From positions 78,875-142,874 of the forward strand of contig NZ_FZOF01000024.1 in assembly GCF_900188405.1 (NCBI RefSeq): 64,000 nucleotides of DNA, in the 5' to 3' direction. The notes below the pieces were generated by a model. It was not told where the DNA came from. It ran no database searches and saw only the letters and a program-made list of their open reading frames with translations. Both the position numbers and the translations under genes were made by a program. Shown piece after piece: positions 16,247 through 24,100 of the stretch (position 1 is its first letter; the number at the start of each line of letters is the position of its first letter). Source of the stretch: Actinacidiphila glaucinigra (GTDB lineage Bacteria; Actinomycetota; Actinomycetes; Streptomycetales; Streptomycetaceae).

Positions 16247-17047
16247 ATGCGTGCGACACGGCCGGTCGGAGAGGTGACCCGGGGGACGACCAACCCCAAC
16301 CGCCTGCGCCGCATGGACCGCTGGATCGCCGCCCAGCACGGGGCGTCGCTGCGCCGCAGCGAGGACCCGCTCGCCGTGGACCTGGGCTACGGCGCCGCAC
16401 CCTGGACCGCCCTGGAGCTGCTGGTACGGCTGCGCACCGCGCGCCCCGACGCCGAGGTCGTCGGCATCGAGATCGATCCGGCCCGGGTCGCCGCCGCCCG
16501 GCCGTACGCGCGCGAGGGGCTCTCCTTCGCGCACGGCGGCTTCGAGGTGCCCCTCCCGGGCGGCCGCAGGCCGGCCCTGATCCGGGCGGCGAACGTGCTG
16601 CGCCAGTACGACGAGGAGCGGGTCGCCGAGGTGTGGACGCGGCTGCGGGCCCGGCTCGCGCCGGACGGGCTGCTGGTGGAGGGCACCTGCGACGAGATCG
16701 GCCGCCGCCACGTGTGGGTGGCGCTCGGCCCCGAGGGGCCGCGCACGGTGACCTTCGCCACCCGGCTCGGCTCGCTGCAGCGCCCCTCCGACCTGGCGGA
16801 GCGGCTGCCCAAGGCGCTGATCCACCGCAATGTGCCGGGCGAGCCGGTGCACGCGTTCCTCACCGACTTCGACCGGGCGTGGGCGGCCGCCGCGCCCTTC
16901 GCCTCCCTGGGCGCCCGGCAGCGCTGGATCCGCACGGTGCGCAGCCTGGCGGGTCCGGGCGGCTGGCCGGTCACCGACACCCCGGCCCGCTGGCGCCAGG
17001 GCGAGGTGACCGTCCGCTGGGAGGCCCTGGCGCCGGCGCGGCGCTGA
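16247..17047 (+). CDS. SAM-dependent methyltransferase-like protein
   Basis: 266 residues from the ATG at 16247. A TAGGCT hexamer about 10 bases upstream suggests a leaderless transcript. The Rossmann fold is seen as DPLAVDLGYGAAPWTALELL (motif I, with GYGAAPW in place of the usual GxGxG), AEVVGIEIDPARVAAARPY (motif II) and ALIRAANVLRQYDEERV (motif IV region). GLLVEGTCDEIGRRHVWV follows. Such class I methyltransferase-like proteins beside mshA are recalled in other Streptomyces; the substrate is unknown. Confidence 0.85.
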   Translation: MRATRPVGEVTRGTTNPNRLRRMDRWIAAQHGASLRRSEDPLAVDLGYGAAPWTALELLVRLRTARPDAEVVGIEIDPARVAAARPYAREGLSFAHGGFEVPLPGGRRPALIRAANVLRQYDEERVAEVWTRLRARLAPDGLLVEGTCDEIGRRHVWVALGPEGPRTVTFATRLGSLQRPSDLAERLPKALIHRNVPGEPVHAFLTDFDRAWAAAAPFASLGARQRWIRTVRSLAGPGGWPVTDTPARWRQGEVTVRWEALAPARR

Positions 17048-17183
17048 TCCCCGCCGCCGGGGCCGGTCCCGCATGGCGCCCGGAGCGCGATGCGCGGGCC
17101 CGCGGCTCTGGCCGATTCGCGTCTTCCGTGGCACCATCCACAGCCATGTGACGGATCGTCAGATACGCAGCGGAGGTGCCCGC

Positions 17184-18215
17184 ATGAAGCGTACGGCCTG
17201 CCTTGCCTGTGCCGCGCTGCTGCTGATCCTGGCCGCCCCCGTGCCGGTCGCGCACGCCGATCCGCCCCGCCCGCGCCGCACCCTGCAGGACGTACGGGCC
17301 GAGGTCGACGCCCTCTACCGGCAGGCCGAACGCGCCACCGACACCTACAACTCCGCGCACCAACGGGTCCTCGCCCAGCAGCAGCAGATCGTCGCGCTCG
17401 CCCGCGTCATCGACCGCGAGCAGACCCGGCTGCGCACCCTCACCGCCCAGGCGGGCGCGCTCGCCCGCGCCCAGTACCGCGGCGGCGGCATCGGCCCCGG
17501 GCTCGACCTGCTGCTCAGCGACGACCCGGGCGCCTTCCTCGACGGACTCACCCTCGCCGACCGCGGCGCCCAGGCCGCCGACGCCACCATCGGGCAGCTG
17601 CGTACGACCACCGCGGAGCTGGGCGCCTACGCCCGCTCCGCGACCGTCGCCTGGGAGCGCCTCATGGCCGGCCGGAAGGAGGCCGCCGACGCCGAGCGCG
17701 AGGTCACCGGCCGGCTGGCCCGGGCGAAGCGCCTGCTCGCCGGCCTGGAGGCCCGGGAGCGGGCACGGCTGGAACGGCTCGAGGACGAGGCCGCCTACCG
17801 TTCCCAGGTCGCCTGGCTGCGCACCGACGCCGCCACCCGCCTGCGCCGCGACGCCGCGGGCGCCACCCGGCAGGGCGCCACCGCCGTCGCCTTCGCCTCG
17901 GCGCAGATCGGCAAGCCCTATATATGGGGAGCGGACGGTCCGGCCGCCTACGACTGCTCCGCGCTGACCCGGGCCGCCTGGCACGCCGCCGGGGTCGGCA
18001 TCCCGCGCACCTCCCAGGAGCAGTGGCGGCTCCTGCCGCGCGTCCCCGTGGCGCGGATGCGCCCGGGCGACCTGGTCGTGTACTTCGACGACGCCAGTCA
18101 CGTCGGCATCTACGTGGGCGACGGCGCCATCGTCCACGCACCGCGCCCCGGGCGGCGGGTCACGATGGCGGGGGCCGGGTCGATGCCCGTCCTCGGGGTC
18201 GTGCGCCCCGGGTGA
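17184..18215 (+). CDS. Secreted NlpC/P60 (C40) peptidoglycan endopeptidase
   Basis: Cuts D-Glu-diaminopimelate bonds in peptidoglycan stems outside the cell. 343 residues from the ATG at 17184 with CGGAGGTG upstream. A signal peptide covers 1-25 (cleavage after AHA). A coiled-coil region (about 35-225), rich in Gln/Ala/Arg heptads, is typical of actinobacterial RipA-like hydrolases. The catalytic NlpC/P60 domain (about 232-343) has Cys258 in YDCSALT, His306 in ASHVGIYV and a third His near 318. GKPYIWGADGP is the family signature. Substrate access is probably controlled by the coiled coil. Confidence 0.93.
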   Translation: MKRTACLACAALLLILAAPVPVAHADPPRPRRTLQDVRAEVDALYRQAERATDTYNSAHQRVLAQQQQIVALARVIDREQTRLRTLTAQAGALARAQYRGGGIGPGLDLLLSDDPGAFLDGLTLADRGAQAADATIGQLRTTTAELGAYARSATVAWERLMAGRKEAADAEREVTGRLARAKRLLAGLEARERARLERLEDEAAYRSQVAWLRTDAATRLRRDAAGATRQGATAVAFASAQIGKPYIWGADGPAAYDCSALTRAAWHAAGVGIPRTSQEQWRLLPRVPVARMRPGDLVVYFDDASHVGIYVGDGAIVHAPRPGRRVTMAGAGSMPVLGVVRPG

Positions 18216-18516
18216 CCGCGCACGGCCGCGCGGGGCGACCGCCCGCTGTGACCTGCGTCCTGTGACCCCGGTCGCGTGACGCGCACCACGCCCCGGTGGG
18301 GCAAACGTGACGTTGGTCATGCCCGGTTCGTCCTCCCGCGGCCGAAATCCGCAGCTCAGCACCGCATATGACACGGGCGGTTTACCAACAGGGCCTCCCC
18401 CGCCGCCGGGCGCTACCGCTATGGTCGCCCTTCAGTGTTCTCGGAGCTGAGCAACCGATCCGACCGATCCGACCGCTCCGGGACGTTGCCCTCGGGGGGA
18501 GGGAAGGAATTGTCCG
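18216..18516 (+). other. 300-base gap before the receiver-phosphatase gene
   Basis: No gene is seen. A 9-base tandem repeat (CCGATCCGA at 18455-18463 and 18464-18472, then CCGCTCCGG) lies 35-60 bases before the downstream start. A ribosome-binding site GGAAGGAA precedes the start at 18517. Confidence 0.5.
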
Positions 18517-19785
18517 ATGTCGCCGATGTCCGCGACCGGGCGGCGCACCGACCAGTACGCCGCCGTGCCGGGGCCGCGCCAGGAAACACCCCTGGCCGAC
18601 GGCCGGACCTCCCCTGCCCTGACCCTGCTCGTCATCGGTGACGACCCCGCCGGCGCCTTCACCGTCCCCGACCTGCTGGACATCTCCGGCACGCGCGTCC
18701 GCATCCGCCGCGCCCGCAACCTGACCGAGGCCGAGCGACTGCTCCGGGACGACGTCAACTGCATCCTGCTGGAGCTCTCCGCCCAGGCCGCCGACGGCGC
18801 GTCCGACGCGATGGACAGCCTGCGGCAACTGCTGCGGCTCGCCCCGCGCACCGCCGTCCTGGTGCTCACCGCGGGCACCGACACCGACGCCGAGCGCGCC
18901 GCCGAGGCCGTCCGCGTCGGCGCCCAGGACCACCTGACCCCGGCCGACCTGGACCCGTCCCACCTGACCCGGGCCATCCGCTACGCGGTGGAGCGCAAGC
19001 GCGCGGACGTCGCGCAGCGCCAGCTGACCGAGACCCGGCTGCTCGCCCAGGAGAACTCGCGGCTGGAACGCGGGCTGCTCCCCACGCCGCTGCTCCACGG
19101 CGCCGACCTGCGCTTCGCCGCCCGCTACCGGCCCGGCCGCAGCCGGGCCCTGCTCGGCGGCGACTTCTACGACACCGTCCGCACCCCGGACGGCACCGTG
19201 CACGCGATGATCGGCGACGTCTGCGGCCACGGCCCGGACGAGGCCGCCCTCGGCGTGGAGCTGCGCATCGCCTGGCGCGCGCTGACGCTCGCCGGACTGT
19301 GCGGGGCCGCCCTGCTGGGCACGCTGCAGCAGGTCCTGGAGCACGAGCGCTCCGACGACGAGATCTTCGCGACCCTCTGCCAGGTCGACATCAGTCCGGA
19401 CGGCCGCGCCGCCGACCTGTGGCTGGCCGGCCACCCGGCACCCCTGCTGTCGCTGTCCGGGATGGCGCCGCAACTGCTGCCGTACGAGCACGGCGGCCCG
19501 GCGCTCGGGCTGCTGCCGCAGAAGGACTGCTGGGAGGGCGCGCGCTTCGAGCTGGGCGAGGCGTGGAGCCTGATGCTCTACACCGACGGGCTCATCGAGG
19601 GCCGGATCGGCCTGGGCGCGCAGCGGCTGGGCCAGGAGGGCATGGTCGACCTGGTCGGGCGGCAGCTGTCGGCCGGACTGGCCGGCGAGGAGCTGCTGGA
19701 CGCGGCCATGACCGAGGTGCGCGAACTCAACGGCGGGGAGCTGACGGACGACGTGGCCCTCATGCTCCTGGAGTCGGGCGCCTGA
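18517..19785 (+). CDS. Receiver-like domain fused to PP2C/SpoIIE serine phosphatase
   Basis: 422 residues from the ATG at 18517. Residues about 35-160 form a receiver-like domain (LTLLVIGDDPAG to VERKRAD). The phospho-acceptor position reads ILLELS, with Glu where Asp is expected, and the conserved Lys is not evident, so it looks locked or non-phosphorylated. Residues about 195-420 are a PPM/SpoIIE-type phosphatase with the metal-binding motifs GGDFYDTV, IGDVCGHG, LYTDGLIEG and LTDDVALMLL intact. Such RsbU-like proteins dephosphorylate anti-anti-sigma factors. No anti-sigma gene adjoins it. It ends at a shared terminator opposite the DUF2516 gene. Confidence 0.9.
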   Translation: MSPMSATGRRTDQYAAVPGPRQETPLADGRTSPALTLLVIGDDPAGAFTVPDLLDISGTRVRIRRARNLTEAERLLRDDVNCILLELSAQAADGASDAMDSLRQLLRLAPRTAVLVLTAGTDTDAERAAEAVRVGAQDHLTPADLDPSHLTRAIRYAVERKRADVAQRQLTETRLLAQENSRLERGLLPTPLLHGADLRFAARYRPGRSRALLGGDFYDTVRTPDGTVHAMIGDVCGHGPDEAALGVELRIAWRALTLAGLCGAALLGTLQQVLEHERSDDEIFATLCQVDISPDGRAADLWLAGHPAPLLSLSGMAPQLLPYEHGGPALGLLPQKDCWEGARFELGEAWSLMLYTDGLIEGRIGLGAQRLGQEGMVDLVGRQLSAGLAGEELLDAAMTEVRELNGGELTDDVALMLLESGA

Positions 19786-19794
19786 TCCGGCGGC

Positions 19795-19816
19795 CCCGGC
19801 CGGTCAGCCGGCCGGG
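19795..19816. terminator. Bidirectional terminator
   Basis: CCCGGCCGG (19795-19803) pairs perfectly with CCGGCCGGG (19808-19816), with tetraloop TCAG, between convergent genes. Confidence 0.75.
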
Positions 19817-19825
19817 TGGACCGCG

Positions 19826-20158
19826 TCAGCGGTTGAAGGGGCCGTACGGGCCGTCGCTGCTGCTGCCGCCGCCGCGCCGCCGCGGGCCGGACACCTGCTT
19901 GAGGGCCGGACGCACGTCGACCGTGTACACGATCACCGCGATCAGGCCGATGACCGGCAGGAACGACATGATCGGCAGGATCGCGATCAGGGCCGCCGCC
20001 ACCGCCAGGATGATCATCCAGAAGGCCTTGGTCTTCTTGTCCGCCGCCCGGTAGGCGTCCTCACGCCGGATGGCCGCGTCGACCAGCGCGAACAGCGCGA
20101 AGACCAGCAGGGCGATGGAGACCCAGCCCAGCAAGTTGTAGAAGCCCTGCACCAGCAT
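19826..20158 (-). CDS. DUF2516 membrane protein
   Basis: 110 residues, ATG start. Helix 1 is about residues 5-27 (LLGWVSIALLVFALFALVDAA), followed by the charged REDAYRAADKKTKAFW segment, helix 2 (about 45-82: MIILAVAAALIAILPIM then LIAVIVYTVDVRP) and a Gly/Ser/Arg tail. This matches the DUF2516 family, whose mycobacterial member Rv0476 lies directly after hbhA. It is the last gene of the XRE-HbhA-DUF2516 run. Function unknown. Confidence 0.88.
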   Translation of the reverse strand: MLVQGFYNLLGWVSIALLVFALFALVDAAIRREDAYRAADKKTKAFWMIILAVAAALIAILPIMSFLPVIGLIAVIVYTVDVRPALKQVSGPRRRGGGSSSDGPYGPFNR

Positions 20159-20245
20159 TGCCGTCCACCTCCGTCATCGGCTCCCACCGTACCGGCACAA
20201 CGAGCCGGGCACGCCGCGCGTGCCCGGCCCGTGATGGCCGGCCGC

Positions 20246-20887
20246 TCAGGAAGCGGGCTTGCCCGGCGTCGCGGGCTTCTTGGCCGCGGGGGCCTTCTTC
20301 GCCGTGGGGGTCTTCTTCGCCTGGCCGTCCTGCGCCGGGGACGGCGCGTGGGCGGGGGCCGGAGCCGGGGCCGGAGCCGGGGCCGGAGCCGGCTTGGTGT
20401 CCGAGACCGGTGCCTGCCGTGCCGCCGGGACGGGCTCCGGCTCGATCGCGACGGCGATGTCCTCGACCTGCTCGGCGGCCTCGCCGCGCCAGGTGGCGAC
20501 CGCGTCCTTGCCGCGCTCGGCGAGGCCGTCGTACGCCTCCTTGGCGCGGACCGCGTACTCGGCGGCGCGGCCCACCTGCTGCAGCGCGAAGTCCTGCGCG
20601 GAGTCGCGCAGCTTGCGCAGGTCGCCGTCGATGGTGCCCAGGAGGTCGTTGACCTTGGCCTGCGCCTTGGTCTGCGCGTCCTTGGCCTGCGCGGTCACCT
20701 TCTCCTGCACGGCCTTGGGGTCGGTGCCGCGGATCTTCTCGATCCGCTCGGGGGCCTCGGCGCGGATCTTCTCGATCAGCGGCGGGACCTCCTTGAGCTT
20801 CTCGGCCGCGAGGTCCGCGGTCCCGGCCAGCGCGTACAGCGGGGTCGGGTCCTTGAGGGTCTTGACGATGTCTTCGGTGATCGCCAT
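20246..20887 (-). CDS. HbhA-like protein (heparin-binding hemagglutinin family)
   Basis: 213 residues from the ATG at 20887. The N-terminal part (1-135) is a long helical, coiled-coil domain: ALAGTADLAAEKLKEVPPLI corresponds to the AALGAADLALATVNELI stretch of mycobacterial HbhA, then Lys/Gln/Glu-rich heptads. The C-terminal tail has a Pro-Ala repeat encoded by three identical 12-base units and a Lys-rich end with KKTPTAKKAPAAKKPATPGK, which mirrors the heparin-binding tail of HbhA. No signal peptide is present, also as in HbhA. Flanking XRE and DUF2516 genes repeat the Rv0474-Rv0475-Rv0476 order. In Streptomyces the role is unknown; membrane shaping or lipid binding is possible. Confidence 0.85.
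   Translation of the reverse strand: MAITEDIVKTLKDPTPLYALAGTADLAAEKLKEVPPLIEKIRAEAPERIEKIRGTDPKAVQEKVTAQAKDAQTKAQAKVNDLLGTIDGDLRKLRDSAQDFALQQVGRAAEYAVRAKEAYDGLAERGKDAVATWRGEAAEQVEDIAVAIEPEPVPAARQAPVSDTKPAPAPAPAPAPAPAHAPSPAQDGQAKKTPTAKKAPAAKKPATPGKPAS
20356..20391. repeat. Three perfect 12-base tandem repeats in the HbhA-like gene
   Basis: GGGGCCGGAGCC occurs at 20356-20367, 20368-20379 and 20380-20391. On the coding strand each encodes Ala-Pro-Ala-Pro, so copy number should vary without breaking the frame. Confidence 0.9.
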
Positions 20888-20963
20888 GAGGGTTTCTCCC
20901 GTTTGAGGATGGTGGCGGGTACGCCTGTTGGATCGTTCGTTCCGCGCGACCGGGCGCGGCCGG

Positions 20964-21467
20964 TCACCCGGCGGCCGCGGCGTCGCCGCCGCCACCGCCG
21001 CTGCCCTGTCCGGCCGGTCCGGACGCGTTCGGCTTCAGCACGGCGACAGCCTTCTTCGCCGCCTTCTTCGCCGCGTGCTCGCGCGGCGCAGCGGGCTGCT
21101 CGTCAAGAGCTTCCTCCACTGCGGCGTTCTCCTTGCGGAACGACTCGTAGATCTGCACGAGGACTTGCTTCTGCTTCTCGTTGATCGCCGTGTCGGCCAG
21201 GATGGCGGTCCGTACCTCCATCCCGTCGCCCTGGTCCCGCTCGTCGAGGATCCCGGCCTGCACGTACAGGGTCTCGGCGGAGATGCGCAGCGCCCGGGCG
21301 AGCTGCTGCAGGATCTCTGCGCTGGGCTTGCGCAGCCCGCGCTCGATCTGACTGAGGTAGGGGTTGGACACCCCCGCGGCGTCGGCGAGCTGACGCAGGG
21401 ACAGCTGCGCGTTGCGGCGCTGCTCCCGCAGGTACTCGCCGAGGGTGCCGACGTTCAGTGAAGCCAT
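20964..21467 (-). CDS. XRE-family transcriptional regulator
   Basis: 167 residues from the ATG at 21467. The helix-turn-helix (about 8-65) reads LGEYLREQRRNAQLSLRQLADAAGVSNPYLSQIERGLRKPS. A middle segment (MEVRTAILADTAINEKQKQVLVQIYESF) matches the mycobacterial regulator beside hbhA. The C-terminus is Lys/Ala then Gly/Ala-rich. It sits 76 bases upstream of the HbhA-like gene on the same strand. A 12-bp perfect palindrome directly upstream of its start suggests autoregulation. Confidence 0.92.
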   Translation of the reverse strand: MASLNVGTLGEYLREQRRNAQLSLRQLADAAGVSNPYLSQIERGLRKPSAEILQQLARALRISAETLYVQAGILDERDQGDGMEVRTAILADTAINEKQKQVLVQIYESFRKENAAVEEALDEQPAAPREHAAKKAAKKAVAVLKPNASGPAGQGSGGGGGDAAAAG

Positions 21468-21493
21468 GACTCCGAGGATGCCGCGCGGTGCTA

Positions 21494-21522
21494 ACTTTTG
21501 CAAGCAAGGTGCTTGCAAAAGT
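21494..21522. promoter_or_regulatory. Perfect inverted repeat upstream of the XRE gene
   Basis: ACTTTTGCAAGC (21494-21505), spacer AAGGT, GCTTGCAAAAGT (21511-21522). Arms are 12 bp and perfect, in an AT-rich patch unlike its surroundings. It is 27 bases before the XRE start and 80 bases before the divergent gene at 21602, so it is a likely operator, probably of the XRE protein itself. Confidence 0.75.
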
Positions 21523-21601
21523 CTCGTTACGGTCGTGTGACCCATCCCTCCGGCCCGCCACGCGCGCGCCCGCTGTCGGCGCCCGCGCGCACAATGCCTG
21601 C

Positions 21602-22060
21602 GTGGACCTGCGACCCGAACTGCTTCCGCCGCCCGTCGGCCCCAAGCGACTGGCCGAGCTCGCCCGTGAGATCGAGCGGATCGAGGACCTGGCCGGGTCC
21701 GGCGAACCGGCGGACCAGGCCGTGGCCGCGTTCAACGAGCGCACGGGCCACGACTACCTGCTGTCCGACTTCACCTGCTACGACGCGTCGCGCGGTCTGG
21801 AGGAGTTCGCCCGCGAGGCCGCCCGGCCCGCCCGGCCGCGGGTGGCGGACATCACGCGCGAGGAACTCGTCGAGATCGTCCGCCGCGTCGAGGCCGATCC
21901 CGCCGGCGAGGACACCGACTACCACCTGCTGCTCCTCGACTGCAACACCCCGCACCCCCGGGCCTGCGACCTGCTCTTCCACCCGCCGGCCGGCCTCGAG
22001 GACGCCCCGCCCGAGCGGATCGTCGAGGCGGCACTCGCCTACCGCCCGATCGCCCTGTGA
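21602..22060 (+). CDS. Conserved hypothetical protein
   Basis: 152 residues from the GTG at 21602. CACAAT 8 bases upstream looks like a -10 element, suggesting a leaderless message. The sequence is acidic and helical at the start (LAELAREIERIEDLA) with AFNERTGHDYLLSDFTCYDASR in the middle and DYHLLLLDCNTPHPRACDLLFHPP near the end. No membrane segment and no recognised domain. It is divergent from the XRE regulator and may share its operator. Function unknown. Confidence 0.75.
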   Translation: MDLRPELLPPPVGPKRLAELAREIERIEDLAGSGEPADQAVAAFNERTGHDYLLSDFTCYDASRGLEEFAREAARPARPRVADITREELVEIVRRVEADPAGEDTDYHLLLLDCNTPHPRACDLLFHPPAGLEDAPPERIVEAALAYRPIAL

Positions 22061-22078
22061 AAGAGCCCGGGCGGCCGG

Positions 22079-22109
22079 TTGACCTTGACCTTGGGGCAGG
22101 CCGCAGCAT
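22079..22109 (+). promoter_or_regulatory. Candidate MerR-type promoter
   Basis: TTGACC (22079-22084), a 19-base spacer, then CAGCAT (22104-22109). The long spacer and the repeated TTGACC (again at 22085) fit promoters controlled by MerR proteins. It lies 46 bases before the MerR-PP2C gene. Confidence 0.5.
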
Positions 22110-22154
22110 CGGAGCGGCCGGGCGGTGTGCCCGGCCCGAGGGAGGGAGCCCGCC

Positions 22155-23225
22155 ATGGACTCGCTGACGATCGGGGCGTTCGCGAAGGCGTCCCGGCTGT
22201 CGCCGAAGGCGCTGCGGCTGTACGACGAGCTGGGGCTGCTGACACCCGCGCGGGTCGATCCGCTGACCGGCTACCGCCACTACGCGCCCGCCCAGCTGGA
22301 GCGCGCCCGGCTCGTGGCCTGGCTGCGGCGGCTGGGGATGCCGCTGGCCCGCATACGGGAGGTGTGCGCGCTGGACGCGCCCGCCGCCGCGCGGGAGATC
22401 CGGGTGTACTGGGCGCGGACCGAGGCCGCGCACGGCGCCCGGCGGGACCTGGCCGCCTTCCTCGTCGATCACCTGTCCCGGAAGGACTCCGCCGTGAACG
22501 ACGCGAACCACCCCCTGGAGCTGCGCTGCGCCGCCCTCTCCGACGCCGGCCTCGTCCGGCCGGGCAACCAGGACACCGCCTACGCCGGCGAACGGCTGCT
22601 GGCGGTGGCCGACGGCTTCGGCGGTGAGGGGGCGCCCGCGGGCGCCGCCGCCGTCGACGCGCTGAAGGAGCTCGACGCCGGCACCGCCCCGGGCGGTCTG
22701 CTGGACGTGCTGCAGGACGCGCTGGACCGGGCCGACGAGACCGTGCGCGGTTTCGCGGACTCGGGCACCACGCTCACCGCGCTGCTGTGGTCCGGGGAGC
22801 GGCTGGCCCTCGTCCACATCGGCGACTCGCGGGCCTACCTGCTGCGCGAGGGCGGGCTCTTCCGGATCACGCACGACCACACGATGGTGCAGTCGATGGT
22901 CGACGAGGGCCGGCTGACCGAGGCCGAGGCCGTCTCGCACCCGCAGCGGTCGCTGCTCGTACGGGCGTTGGGCTCGGGCACCCGCCCGGCCGGGCGCCTG
23001 CCCGACCTGCGGCTGCACGATCCCCGTCCCGGCGACCGCTACCTGCTGTGCACGGACGGCCTGTCCACCGTCGTGCCGGACGAGGAGCTGCACCGGGTCC
23101 TCGCCTCCGGCGCCGGACCCGGGGAGGCGGTGCGCGCGCTGGTCGCGCTGGCCAACGCCGCCGGCGGTCCGGACAACGTCAGTTGCGTGGTCGCCGATGT
23201 ACATGAGAGGGCCACGGCGGCATAG
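22155..23225 (+). CDS. MerR DNA-binding domain fused to PP2C-type protein phosphatase
   Basis: 356 residues from the ATG at 22155, with GAGGGAGGG upstream. Residues 1-72 are a MerR winged helix (LTIGAFAKASRLSPKALRLYDELGLL, TGYRHYAPAQL). A short helix (about 73-112) replaces the usual dimerisation and effector segments. Residues about 118-350 are a PPM-family Ser/Thr phosphatase with GLVRPGNQDTAY (Gln instead of Glu in NED), VADGFGGEGAP, VHIGDSRAYL, LLCTDGLS and GGPDNVSCVV; the metal-binding aspartates are kept. It probably couples a phosphatase signal to transcription, or the reverse. It is followed 9 bases later by the ComB-like gene. Confidence 0.92.
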   Translation: MDSLTIGAFAKASRLSPKALRLYDELGLLTPARVDPLTGYRHYAPAQLERARLVAWLRRLGMPLARIREVCALDAPAAAREIRVYWARTEAAHGARRDLAAFLVDHLSRKDSAVNDANHPLELRCAALSDAGLVRPGNQDTAYAGERLLAVADGFGGEGAPAGAAAVDALKELDAGTAPGGLLDVLQDALDRADETVRGFADSGTTLTALLWSGERLALVHIGDSRAYLLREGGLFRITHDHTMVQSMVDEGRLTEAEAVSHPQRSLLVRALGSGTRPAGRLPDLRLHDPRPGDRYLLCTDGLSTVVPDEELHRVLASGAGPGEAVRALVALANAAGGPDNVSCVVADVHERATAA

Positions 23226-23234
23226 TCCCGACCC

Positions 23235-24014
23235 ATGAGCGATGAATGGTTTCTGCAGACGGGCCACGGGGTGCGCTTCGAGTGGGGACCGGAGGGCGCC
23301 CGGCGGGTCGGGGCGCACGTGGCCTGCCTGGTCGTCGTCGACGTCCTGTCCTTCACCACCGCGGTGACGGTGGCCGTCGAGGCGGGGACCGCGGTGCACC
23401 CGTACGCCTGGCGCGACGCGACGGCGGCCGCGTACGCGCGGCGGGTCGGTGCGCGGCTGGCCGTGGGGCGGCGGGAGGTGACCGAGCGCTCGCCGTGGTC
23501 GCTGTCCCCCGCCGCCCTGCGCCGTGCGCCCTTCACCCCGCGGCTGGTGCTGCCCTCCCCCAACGGGTCGGCGATCGCCGCCGCGGCCGGGGAGGCGGCG
23601 ACCGTGGTCGCCGCCTCACTGCGCAACGCGAGCGCCGTCGGCGCGTGGCTCGCCCGGCACGGCTACGGCGTCCGCGACCGCCCCGTCGCGGTGGTCGCCG
23701 CCGGCGAGCGCTGGCCCGACGGGACCCTGCGCCCCGCACTGGAGGACCTGCTCGGCGCCGGGGCGGTCGTCGCCGCGCTGCGCGAGCGCGCGCCCGCGGT
23801 GACCCCCTCCCCCGAGGCGCGGACCGCGGCCGCGGCCTTCACCGGGACCCCCGACCCCGCCGCCGCCGTCGCGGCCTGCGCCTCCGGGCGCGAACTCAGA
23901 GGCGGCGGCTTCCCCGAGGACGTCGCGATCGCCACGGAACTCGACGCCGCCTCGGTCGTACCCGTCCTGTCCGGGGGAGCCTTCTCCTCGCGGCCCATTG
24001 CGGACCGGAACTGA
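23235..24014 (+). CDS. 2-phosphosulfolactate phosphatase family (ComB-like) protein
   Basis: 259 residues, ATG start. The ComB fold is recognised by ACLVVVDVLSFTTAVTVAVEAG near the N-terminus, LVLPSPNGSAIAA, VVAASLRNASAVGAWL and ERWPDGTLRPALEDLLGAGAVVA. ComB removes phosphate from 2-phosphosulfolactate in archaeal coenzyme M synthesis. Actinobacteria do not make coenzyme M by that route, so the substrate here is unknown. It starts 9 bases after the MerR-PP2C gene, likely in one operon with it. Confidence 0.85.
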   Translation: MSDEWFLQTGHGVRFEWGPEGARRVGAHVACLVVVDVLSFTTAVTVAVEAGTAVHPYAWRDATAAAYARRVGARLAVGRREVTERSPWSLSPAALRRAPFTPRLVLPSPNGSAIAAAAGEAATVVAASLRNASAVGAWLARHGYGVRDRPVAVVAAGERWPDGTLRPALEDLLGAGAVVAALRERAPAVTPSPEARTAAAAFTGTPDPAAAVAACASGRELRGGGFPEDVAIATELDAASVVPVLSGGAFSSRPIADRN

Positions 24015-24100
24015 CCGCAAGGGTGCGTACCGTCGAAGACATCGAGGACGCCGGAGGACCGGCGCCCGAGGCCAGGACCCACGACCAAGGGGAGCGCGCG

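Noticed and set aside
17048..17183. ydaO-type (c-di-AMP) riboswitch before the NlpC/P60 gene
   Set aside because: Such riboswitches often precede wall hydrolase genes in actinomycetes, but the 136-base gap is short and I could not find the conserved motifs.
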